Source of the DNA: Prostheceraeus crozeri
Lineage: Eukaryota > Platyhelminthes > Polycladida > Euryleptidae
NCBI GenBank assembly: GCA_907163375.1
Contig: CAJQUW010001672.1
Coordinates: forward strand, 19,158-83,157
Direction of reading: 5' to 3'
DNA length: 64,000 nucleotides
Part shown: positions 10,901 to 22,900 of the stretch, one piece after another
Layout of the letters: every line of letters begins with the position of its first letter
Numbering within the stretch: position 1 is the first letter of the stretch
The notes under the pieces: generated by a model
The model's input: only the letters and a program-made list of their open reading frames with translations
What the model was told of the DNA's origin: nothing
Databases searched by the model: none
Made by a program: the position numbers and the translations under genes

Positions 10901-13900
10901 AGTCTGTCTGATCAGTCTGCCTGCTAGCTTTGTAGACTGACAAGCTCGACACTACCCCCAGACAGGTCACCCGAACAAAGTATGGGAGGAATACTAAGTT
11001 TAACATTTAAACATACATTGAAATGGTGGCCAGTTGCTAATTATGGGGTCATCCTAAATCTCATAGGCGAGTCAGTGGCACACTAAGCCTTTGAGTTATT
11101 CTTCCTTCGGCGGCTTCGCTAGCGGAGCTCTTCCACGTTTTCGCTGAAGACAACCACCCAGGAGTGAATCCCAGCGCCGAGGGTTGTCACGCCGAAATAA
11201 GTCATATCTGCTGCCAGATTTGACCAGGCGACAAGGCTTTAGTGCCGTTGAGGAGATATATCTCCGTACCATATATTGTGCCACTGACCTTGAATGTGAA
11301 TGCATCATTTCATCATTTTCATTTGTAATGGAACCTGACGTGTGAAATTAGTAATCAGGAAATAAAAGTGTAGAGCGAAAGTAACGGACACGAAAGTGAT
11401 GAAAGTTCAGGTGGTCATATAACTGTTCTGGCAATGTGTGAAGACCGAGGATACAAGCAGCAATAATAGCCTGAAAACACATAGAATTACAAGCACATGT
11501 GCTAAACTTTATTATTGGTTGAAATTCATATCGCACGGGTCCACATGTTCAACTGGGTTTCGATGAGTTGATACCTTGGTTGATGAGACTAGCAGCCGTT
11601 GAGGGGATCTAGACTCCGAATCTTTGGATACTGAGATATTATAAACAACATCCTACAGAATTGTCGTCCACTTCTTGATTTTATATCTTTGCAATACGGA
11701 ACTGATGGTAATGATATAAGCGACGGTACCATGGCGCTTTATTTGACAGGTCTAATAAACATTCCAGTTTTAGTATCTTAATTAAGAGGTGAATTTATCC
11801 ACGTGGATTTTCCAAAGATGACAGGTTTTGATTGGAACTATGGATTGAAAGTACACAGTTCGAGTAAGAACTTCGGCGGAATTATTTCGAACGAATCACC
11901 AAGTACTCAGCTAAGTCTGAGACATGAGAAGATCTGAAAACTCAGATCTATGCATATGCAACATTTGAAGCTAACGGTAATTGAATTGTACAGACACACC
12001 TCAACAATAATTTGTAGTTCAAATGATTGCGAGGGTCCTGATATTGATTGGACCCCCTGAAAAATATTGGGGGTCTCGACCCCTCGGACCCCCCTGTTCC
12101 GCCGCCCATACTCTGTAATAATCAAGGAATAGAACGGACATGGACATTGAAGTAAGATACGTCCTGGAATGCGTTGTCATGCCAACGGCACCTAAATGAT
12201 GACGGCTTTCAGTGGCTAACAGTGGACATTTCAGTCTCATGCAACGAAGGTGCACTTTCAGATATCTATGGTTTAGTGGACCCACAGAATTAAATTGTTT
12301 AATCGTATCACTTTGCTAGAAGTGCAAACTGATTCAAACAGATGGCACATGCAGGAACTTAATAAGTGGGCAAAAAGAAACTTTTAATACCTTACAGAGA
12401 TAGGAAAAATAGTCGTGCGTCGCTTGCGGAGTGCTCTGAATTCCTTCAAAATGCTCCAATCGCCACGACTCCTTCAGATTCGAAGAATTCATATCATTGC
12501 GCAAAAGTTTTCTCGATAATGTTGGGCCCTCAGATCATTTTAAAAAAGTTAGCAGGCGCATGAAAAAACGTTCACAAACTTCTCTGCAGAACTTGTCATC
12601 GACTGTGTCTCTTTGCTGTGTGATCCGGTTGATAACAGTCACTGAAACTTAGGAGAATTTGGCGTGTTCAATGTTGAACTGCCTGCTCATTGTTCGATTG
12701 CTATGGTATTTAGTCAGCAGATTGTGCCATTTCATAGGCATTACATGTTCCAATGTTTCCTTTCTAGTCAAACGGAAGAAGAGACGACCGGTCTAATTCT
12801 GTGAGTGGACCGCTTACTTTACCAAGAGTGTAAAGAAATTTAGTTGACCGATTTCAGGGAGTTCACTGGATCGAGGCGACGACGCACGGGCAATTGGACG
12901 CGTGTGTCCGTGTGTGCAGCAATGTGTGTCTAGTGTCCGTCCATTAAGTGAACCCGTGTATATGCGCCTGTGCTTATTCACCATTGGGGCTGTTCATTAA
13001 CTAAAATTCTGCCGGCAGAATATTAAATCGGTTTAATTTTCTGTCGACAGAATTCTAGTTGATGAACAGCCCCATTGGATAAAATTGTAAGTATCCAATA
13101 AGGACTAATTCGAAAGAATGATTGCTGTAATAACTCACTCACCTTAACAATTCTATCTCGATAGGCGGCCTCTTGTTCGGGATCTTCGACCCAAAACAAT
13201 TTATATTGTGGGTCAGCGAATGTCGCTAGTAAACTAAAACTTGTTTCTCCCACTGAAGAATCGGCAACTTCTTCTGTGAACATTTGTTCTAAACCATTGA
13301 TTAAAGAGCTTCGAAATTCCTCCATTTGAAGACTTTTGACTGATCTTGAGTCAGATTCACTCCCAAGCTTCTTCTGCAGTCCTAATAACAATGGCAGTCG
13401 CGATCCAGCACTCACTCCAGGTCTGTGGAGCCGCTGAATAGCTGATTCAAAGAACTGACCTGCACTCAAAACTCTCTCCAGTAAAGGTCGATAGTCTGCA
13501 GAAATATTAGGAGAGTAAGGGTTTGACAGGGTTTCTACGGCGGTATTGAGACGTCTCAAATGAGGAACTCCTATATTTTGCGACCATTCGTAAGTAGTTT
13601 CGTTCTCATATGAAGAGAATTTGAGTAGCGACGCGAGCAGACGTGGTAAATAGTCCACTTTCTCTACAGCATGGGTGAAAATTCGCCATAAACGACAGCA
13701 GAAATCGTCCAAAATACGACTTTTCGAGAGACTGAGTTGAGATTGGAGTGACTTCAAATCAAAGTCAAAATGATTTGAAGTTTTGTTGAAAAGGGGTAAC
13801 TTCATATAATAACTTGGATCAATACCAATAACGGTAATTCGGTGACTTTGTGACATTCGACCGCGTAGTGATCGCTTTTGTCTCTCTTGACATTCGTCCA

Positions 13901-16900
13901 AATACGCAAAACAATGGGAGACGGCGGTCTCAGCATCCGAGTATCGGCGGATACCAAAGAGACATTTTCTAAGCGTGCCGTTAGTGATAAAACAATTCCA
14001 CATTGCGATCAGACAATTAGATTCAGAGCCGTATGATGTATCATGAAGATTTCCATGAAGACTGAGTACAATGACAGATTGATCCAAGGGAGGAAGCTGA
14101 GAGAATACCATTGTCTCGATCTACAAATAGTACAATCAAATTAGCATCCAAAACCATTAAAATCACTTTTCAATTATCACAAAATGACATTACGTGTTAT
14201 GTAAATGAAGAGTTCTGTCCAATACTGTAAGACAGCAAATTTCGCGACTGTCGACTCGTGGACCTATTTGCGGCAACTTTTTTCGCGAGACACTCGCCCT
14301 GGCAAAATTTGTTGTTTTACAGTATATATTAAGCTTCAATTCATTTTTTCTAGCATAGAATTTAAAAACGAGTAGTTTTGGGCTCATGTGAGATCAAGAG
14401 GTTGCGTTTCCAAAAAATTGAAATAAATCAAATTCCATGTAAGGTTACGTATTATTTAGAGTGGAGCAATGTCTCGCATTAGTCACCCTAGAAAACCCTT
14501 GCAAACGACTGAGTCAAGCAAAAAATTGAAAGAAATGACTCGATTAATGTAAATATAAGTTGCTAGAAGGAACCTCTTCCAAAAAAAGAACGCTCACGGT
14601 GGTTTGTTGTAGTCATACAAATAAGGAAATGGAAAACCAGGCATTCGTCCCTTTTGCATTTCAAGATTATTGCTTGCCAACTTAAGAAACATAACTGCGC
14701 GGCAATAAAACCAGAGAGCCCTTAAAGATCAGAAGTAGGCCCTATTATTGAACTACTGAAATAAAATTGCATAAATAGAACGCCAGCCCAGATTTGTTGA
14801 TCTGATAGTTTTAAATTTATCCACTGTCAGGCTTAAGAATATAGTGCTGCAACGGGATCCGGTTTTTGCTGGATCGTGCATGTACAAAAAAATTTGGCAT
14901 TTTGAATGGCAGCTAATTGATATGCAAAATTAATTTCATAATCTAAATGAATTGTTATTTTCATCCTCAAAGATAATTTTTTGAAAATATGAGTGAAAAC
15001 GAAAATTCTTTCATTTCGTACCATGAGGCACAATAAGCCGAAACAAATTTTTCATTTTAAACTTTATTACCTCATATACAGGCAAAGAAACAATTGAAAC
15101 TGCAAATAAGACAAAAATGCTTCGGCAAAATTCACGCGCTCATCAATGTCATTAGATGTTGGAATAAACAATAAAGGTAAGAATTACGAAATTTAGTGTG
15201 TGTCATAGCAATTTTTCAGTTCGTTCTTAGCATTGAGCAAACTGCCAATAGAGCCAAGTAGTGCGACGTTCAATCATAGTGCTTTCAATATGCATCTACT
15301 TGCACGCAGTTAATCGGAATTTCATCATTGGTTAGACAGCGGCAATGTCTCGAGAATGCTATGACTCCATTATCGCCGAGTCTTTCATTATTTTCATGGC
15401 AGTTTGAAACATTGCTATCAATCGAGAACTGGATTTTGCTTTCGGTGAGATGAACGATAATGACGCTAGTCTGACTCATTCTTCAGTGGAGGGTACGATT
15501 GCATATATGAAATACCACTTATAATGGCATCTCTCAACTCATGTTTCTTATCTTTCCGAGTTTTTTTTAGTTCAATTTTCTTTAGGTCATATGAAGTTCA
15601 TCTTTAAATGGAAGATGACTGGGTCTTGCAATCGAAAACTTGCAATGGCAGTTGCAACTGAAACCTTCATCCAGCTCGCTCATTTGCTCGAAATATTTCG
15701 TTGCCAGCATCACACTGAGATGAGATTTCTATTTCAAAATCATCAACCGAATGCTAGAACGATGTAAAAAAGGAAAAATTGGAGAAAATGTGGATATGCT
15801 TATCCTCTTTTTGAAGTGAAGATAATGATGTCTATTTCCGTTACAGTCAGGCAGTTGCTACATGAAGATATGAAAATATTCAAACGAGGGTGAATCGAAT
15901 GCAGATCATTGGCGCAGTTGCTGTGAAATAGTAAGAACCTTCGAGGAAAAAATTAACACGTTACCGATATTTTTATGTGTGACTTAAAGAACGATGGACA
16001 TTTTCCTTAAACAACTTAAGGCAGATTGTCACTATCAAGTAACAGACCTCAAGGCATCAATGTTAGATAGAATTTGAAAGATGGCACCAGTCTTGAACAA
16101 TCTGAGCACAATAGGGCTCGTCAGTACGGCTCGGAATGGCACAAGCTAGCATAAAATTTCTAGAATGGCTGAATTATTGCATAGCAGCCTCTTCTGCGTT
16201 TATTTGTTCTGCCATTGCCGTGCGGCTAGCCATTCCGAGTCGTACTGACGAGCCCTTGTAGGGCGAAACGCAGCGGCTACGGCTGCCAAGGAAGTTTTGT
16301 GTTTAAATTGTTCAAGTCAGAGGATATTATTCTATTCTATGCCCAGGCGAGCTGACATTGCAATCGTTATGATTATCAATATTGGAGTAGCATTCGTATA
16401 ATTCTTGTCATATATGAAACAAGTGTGCAAATCAGTTATGAGCGACAGTGAATGATTCAGTAGCTAGGTTGATTTCGGGCAACAAAAATAATGAACTGGT
16501 ATATCTGTGTTTAATTCCCAGCTGGCAAGTCAGCATTACAACGGTTGCGCCGAATGTGCATACAACACAATAACATCAATAGTAGTTCATCGAAATTGTC
16601 TGTAATGATAGAGCACATGATGCTGCCTCGATTAGTGGAAACATCACTACAGTACTCGTATGCCTACAAAATTGTACGATTGAAAATTTTATGAAATACA
16701 TATATTTGAGATAAGAACTAGCAAAATTAAGAAAAGTGAGATATCTAATAGAAAAGTAGGGGCATTTGGTAAAAATGAGTAAAAGAAGGAAGACTTCTAA
16801 AAAGTAGGTAAAGCCAAGAAAAGTGGGATCACTGGGATGCCTGTCACCTTGAATCAGCTGCTTGATTTTGAAATTCAAGAAAGAATATTATTTAAGGAAA

Positions 16901-19900
16901 CTAAAGGAAGAAAATTGCTTATTCAGGGGAGAGTGAGACCCCTGTGATATGTATGGGTAGTGAGCAACTGAATGCTTCATTTAGTTCGCTCAAACAATTT
17001 ATCGATTCCGATATATCTAAATTTCCCAATAAGCATTATTGCTCAACAAACACCCTATCCAAAATTTTCAGAAGGCAAGGATGTTTCGGTATTGTTTGGG
17101 CAAAAGACTGATGATTTTTATACGTCGGGAGCAGTGAAATTGATTTTCTCAGAGAAGTCAATCGCACCAGACGACGAGAAAACATTCCACAGTGTGATTG
17201 AAACCAGGGCTGTGGAGCCGGAGCCGAGCCGGAGCCTTAAGGAGCCGATGGTTTTGGTCGGAGCCGGAGCCGATTTATCACAAAGGCTCCGGCTCCGGCT
17301 CCGAAAGTTTGAGCTTTGATATAAATCTAGAATTTGAAAGTTATTAATTGGCATCATAAAAAAATTAAATCATTTGAAATCTAAAGATATAACTTTTAAG
17401 TATACCAATGATCTGTCCTCCACGATATCTTTCTTTGCAGTTGCCGCCTTCTTTTGTATTATATTTATTATATATTTACACACATGTGTAATATTTTTTT
17501 TATTGCATATGTTTCGTAAGACTAATTTCCATATTGACAACGTATTCTCCAAAATCCATTAATTTGAAGACTTGTTATATGTATGCTAACTAGATGATTG
17601 TAGATTCCTAGAGACAAGTCGCCAGTCATTTATGTACACATTTCCAGTTCAGTCAGCAAAGATAATATAGCTACATTTCTTGCGCAATGTCTTAAATCTA
17701 ATACGGTTACTATGTAGGCTATCATCTATCGGTATGGCTACTGGCATCTGTGACAATGCCAATTTCCTTAGATTGTATTCTATTGTGCAGTCCCCCCACC
17801 TACATTTTTCAAAACAATCGATTATTCAATTTGATCAATTTTGATTGGAAGGATAACTCTTCACACTCACACGAATGACCTGACTACAAGTCCTCACATG
17901 GCTATAGCAATAAGCGACCCAGCCACTTCTAGTAGCGCCCTATTATTTTAAAGGTATCTCATTCACAATGAATTTCCTTTGACTTCAAAATTCAAAGGGT
18001 ATATTTCAATGCGAAAAACCAGAAAACCAAATTACAATGTTGACTTGCTGACGAAGTTTGCGACCATGACATCGCAATTACCGACGTAGATTTTTACAAC
18101 AGCACGGAATGCTTCACTCAAACCGGTGATGCTGAAACGGACATCCAATGGTGCTGCATCTTTTGACCAGAGAAAAAATGGGGGGGGGAGGACTGCACAA
18201 GAGCCGTATCGTGTAATAACATTTTCCCAAATGTCATAGACCTGTGGATTTCAAGAATTTTCATTATTATTTTTTCCGTCTGTCAACACTTAATGCTGAT
18301 ATCATGCTGACTTATATGTAAACAATAAAAAAAGACTGAGACGCTCTCAATAAAGGCGCCTTTTGACCTCCCTTTTCTACTGTCTGTGACATTAAACCGC
18401 ACGCGCATTCGAAAGCTAGCAAAGTAGATGGGATTTCTGCTCGGTGCTCGCAGTCAAATTTTTATTATGCATAGCACCCTGCAACATACTGTGTGATACT
18501 CCGAGTTCAGTTTCATCAGCCTAACCATCATCAGAGGAATAGTGGTAATGTGTTATACATAAATTGAATATAATAATATACATAAATCATTGATGAATTA
18601 TTTAGTGCAACTTTACGCCATAATGAAAAATACGAAATTAATATAATGTAAGTTAGACCTTAACTTATTAAGTATGCTGCATAGAATTACAAAACTTGTC
18701 CTAAATTAGATATTTTTAATTTTTTAAGTATAATTTTCAATTGTACATTTCTAGCCTACACTGCAATGAGGCTATCTAAATTACAATTTCTACAGATGAT
18801 GAGTCGTGGGCTACCCACCGATCATATTATTCATGGACCAACAGACTATTGAATAAAGGCAATAACAAATAACAATAACAACCTAAGCTAGCCTATATAC
18901 ACTTTAATATTCAATAAAGCAATTGATATTGAAATTCATAAATTTGATTTCAAAAATAATATTGAAATAATGAAATTCTCATTGCGTTGAAATTCAATGA
19001 CAGCTACGCAGATGTTCTTGGACACTTAAGAACAAAAATTTCTTTCGCTATAATGAAAAGCTGTCTGATAGGGGTTCACGGACATAGGGGGCGAAAAATG
19101 AAAGAAATTAATTTGTCGCAAGTACCGTTTAATTTGATTCCTTTTTAATCTACATGTATATATTGTTGAGCTGTTTTAGATGCATTTATTATTCCGTTGA
19201 ATTAATTGTGTTAGGTAATATATATAGTAATGTACTTTGTATATAATGTATATAGTAATGTATAGTAATGTTTAATGTATATAGTAATGTATAGTAATGT
19301 ATCTAGTTTGCTTCTTTTTCTCTTCCATCAAGTCTATGTTACGAAAGTTCATTTTGTTGTACGGTCTTTGTATTATTTATTTACTTCTGAATATAGTTTA
19401 TATTATAAAAATCAAAAATAAAGCAATTGATATCTTTATTGATACGGTATATTTGGCTATATAGCCGATACCCTTTCCATGTTCGAGTAGATACAGGCCC
19501 TATAAGCTATTTAGAGGCATACGCTATCCAGTTTCATATTCAAGCTTTGTTAAAAAGCTTATACTACTATTCGGCCCCTGTGACGGCTAATTAGGTATAT
19601 CATCATCACTCATGTGGTCTTATTTAATGTAGCCTCGTAGTAGACTGGTTGCAGGCTAGGCCAATTTATATTTAGCCAGTGCGGGAGATCTTTATCTAAT
19701 TTAACCAATCCTGGCTATAACTTTTTTTATCTTTCAGAGATAGTCAATTCATGCAAAAATATATGACAAGTATGTTATTTGTCATTATATTAGGCTATTA
19801 TCATTTTTATTATTAACTTAAGTCGTTGCTTGTTAATGAAAACTAATTTGATGATTGTAGCAAGCCTCTAAAGGCCACACCGTTATCCAAAAAACCCGTT

Positions 19901-22900
19901 CAACGGATCCAGGATAACCAGCATAGATAGAACCTGAATTTGAAGTCGGAGCCGGAGCCGGAGCCTTTCACATCAGTGTCGTGGAGCCGGAGCCGATGAG
20001 ATAACGCATCGGCTCCACAGCCCTGATTGAAACACATTCGAAACCAAATTCAAATACTCATTTCACTGATCATCAGGTATCTGAATGTCTGCAAATGGAT
20101 TCTGAATGCGTTCGCGAGGCTTTTGGTCTGGTTCAGCTAGGGTACCACCAGATGGAATCGGACCACACCTCAACATTTGAAGGATATACTTCAAGATCAC
20201 ATTATCGAAAATACGTCGCAACTTTACATTGTACGTCCTCTATTTCATTCTCATAAATTTTCTGAACTGAAAGGAAATGTTTATCATAACTTACTGGCAA
20301 CTGATGGCGGTTAAGGAATTGTCTGACCTCCGTTTCTGGGGGAAACTCTAGATTTTCGTTCTGGCTTAGTAACAATTGGCAAACAGATCCACAGAAAAGT
20401 GAACTTGGAGGGCGTACTTCTTGAGCTGCGAATGTTAGCAAAGATCGCAACATATTGACAGTTGATTTTGAGGAGGATGGACTCAGGTCGTCCGATTCTG
20501 GTAAGCCAGAGTATTCATTATTGTGTATTGAGTCAGAGGGTGGTATAGGAGAAGGTAAAGCCGTCAGTGAACCAGCACTTCGTTCAGGATGAAATTTCCA
20601 TCCAACATTCTGACATTGACTGTTGTTTGCATGGAGCTTGACCGTGTAGCGACGTGCAGCCCATCCACACCTTCTTTTTGTGTCTTGAAAATGTTGATAT
20701 AATTCCATTGAGCAACTCTGTAAAAAATAGAAAATGTATAATCAGTAATCATTATAAATTAAATTATATGTTACTTTTGGTAGATATTTAGTAGTGACAA
20801 TAGTACGTTCAATAATGCACTTCAGGATATATTGTTTTTAAATACCGGTATGTTCTAACTTCTAATACATTCTAAATACATGTATTATTCTTTCAGTAAA
20901 TTGATCAACTCCATTCATTGACTACCCATGGTAAGTCTTAGGAACACCACAATTTTTAATTTTATCCGTGTATTTATCATAAAAGAGTTTCAACTTCTCA
21001 TACTTCAACCTGATCTGAACGACATCAGCTACTAATGTGCAGCGGGTATTATATGACACGAGCATATGATCCCATTTAAATATTTAATCGAAAAATTCCA
21101 TTGCAACAGGAGCTACACATACGGACAATTTTTTGAATGTCGAAAAAGCAGTTTTATGTCATACTGTATATATGATTCTCAATTTATTCCAAATTTTCAA
21201 ATCTTCAATAGTTCAGTGAACATTGATCAGAAAAAGATACCATGCGTAAGTCGAGAGCAAGCACTACTAAATGTATGCTGGCAACCACAGGGGTTTCACT
21301 CCAAAATCATGGATTTTTTGCCACTTTTTTGCTAGGGCGGCAAAAATGTTTTGCCACGTTTTACCTTTAAAATGATATTAGAATAGTGGAATTAAATTAT
21401 ACAACAGTGTTTGCCGCTATATGTTAGATCATGACACGTAGTTTTCACGTAATAGTTAGGCACTGACATGTAGTTTTCAAGTTCTGCTTCTTTCGAAGAG
21501 AAGTCGAGGCTACCATAAAACAGGACTTTCCGACTGATAGAAAGCTTGCTGAATATTTGGCATTTTTGTGTATATGGTTTATATCGTTATTGAAATTTAT
21601 TATTCAACTGATCCTTAATATTTCAATGTAATTTTAGTTAATTAACTGAAATTTAGCCGACAGAAAAGCTAAAGATTTAATAGTCAACCGAGTTTTTGAA
21701 TGATGATATGAGATCAAAACCGACAGAATACAGGAACATGTACACCGATAGATATGTTTATATCTGGTCAATGGAAAGTTTTCATTTCACATTATCATCG
21801 TGGAATGCCGCACGCCTAGCGGTTCAGCTAAAAATCTCGGAGCCTTTTGACTGTGAGTTAAGTATTCAAAACCATTCTTCCAGTATTGGAAAATTCAGCA
21901 AAATAAACGTAATTCATGCTCAATCAGAGCTCTCACGGTGTCCAATTGCATGTGCCTTGCAAACTGCATATTTGTACAGAAAGCTCTTTTTCATAAAATC
22001 CATCGTTGAGACGTGATTCCGATCTCGTTATTCATCTAATCCCTTCTCTCGATCGCTCTGTTTGTGATGTGACTCGCTCATGCTTGTAGCTCATGGAATG
22101 TGATACGTAGGAGTCATATCAAGAAACCAGTCGACTCCTATTAATGCGGTCTCATTGGATGAACGTCGAGCGACATAGACATGATTGATTTAAACTACTA
22201 GAATTTCTCATATTTATGCTTCAGAAGGTCGTACCTCCATACTCCTGCTCTGTACCCCCGGAACCGAAAACAACAGGACGAGAGAGAGCGTGCACTATTA
22301 CCTGATGTGCCATTATTATGACTTATGTATATTTGAGATTGATGCCAGTAGGATGTAGGTTGACTTTCCTCAAATCCTGGTGTGGAGAATAAACACGTTA
22401 CTTAGGCCTCGCTACAAAATCCCTGAATAATTCAATAAAATATACAACGAAGTTTCAGTTGCTTGGAATTCGCCATGGTTAAATTACCAACTTTCATGTT
22501 AATCAGCATCTTTATATCATTATTTAAAGCTATCATAATATCCTTAAGATCACAGGTCGAAATTGGGAGAAAGTAGCTGCATAAGTATAGGTTTCGACAA
22601 AAAAGTGCGTTTTTTGTAATCAACATCTATTTATCCAGACAATCATTCACATCACAGATAGTTACCATCTTCCTCTATAACTTTCTCAATATGCCACTGG
22701 AATTCATAAAACTCCTTCTGGGTGATGGTCATTCCAGCAAGAAATTGTTCAATACATGCCTCAATTTCAGCAATTGAGTCAAAATTGCGTTGACGACGAT
22801 GAACTTCAAAATTTCTGAAGACATATCGATCGAGCAAGTTGTAATCTGGTGAATAAGGGGGCTGTTTCACGAGACTCATGCCTTCGTGGTCGATCCACCG

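Larger units (their letters stand above)
8702..12960. mobile_element. complex inverted-repeat element, non-coding
   Basis: Two arms face each other. Left 8702-8745 (TACACGGGTT ... GACACTAGACACACA) pairs with right 12918-12960, and left 9489-9600 pairs with right 12796-12900 over about 110 bp, including CTCGATCCAGTG, ATCGGTCAACTAAAT and GGTAAAGTAAGCGGTCCACT. The left arm has about 740 bp of extra sequence between its two blocks. No transposase is recognised inside. Open frames at 8749-9316 have no similarity I can name. The span lies in intron 3 of the host gene. Confidence 0.6.
17205..20025. mobile_element. non-autonomous hAT element, 2.8 kb, perfect 8-bp target duplication
   Basis: The ends are CAGGGCTGTGGAGCCGGAGC (17205 on) and its inverted counterpart ending GGCTCCACAGCCCTG at 20025. 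The octamer ATTGAAAC is duplicated exactly at 17197-17204 and 20026-20033, which is diagnostic of hAT insertion. Both ends carry clustered GGAGCC and GGCTCC blocks that can fold back. No transposase is recognised inside, so it must depend on another element. It contains a smaller element at 17783-18200 and an ATGTATAGTA-type tandem repeat. It sits in intron 2, 270 bp from exon 2. Confidence 0.88.

Noticed and set aside
11096-11308. Minus-strand open frame with Arg-rich sequence
   Set aside because: No known domain and no splice or promoter context; likely chance in a repeat-rich segment.
4444-14120. A simple inserted hAT transposon instead of a host gene
   Set aside because: The parts are split by long introns at canonical splice sites in matching phase, and no hAT terminal repeats or duplications bracket them.
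16972-17319. Plus-strand open frame ending in Glu/Pro/Arg-rich sequence
   Set aside because: Its C-terminal half is the hAT terminal repeat; the first half shows no similarity.
17370-17562. Complementary open frames on both strands
   Set aside because: A/T-rich sequence inside a non-autonomous hAT element with mirror-image composition; no motif.
20202-20294. Continuation of the exon 2 frame past the GTAAGT donor
   Set aside because: The donor is canonical and exon 3 continues the homology in phase, so the extension (YDKHFLSVQKIYEN) is read-through.
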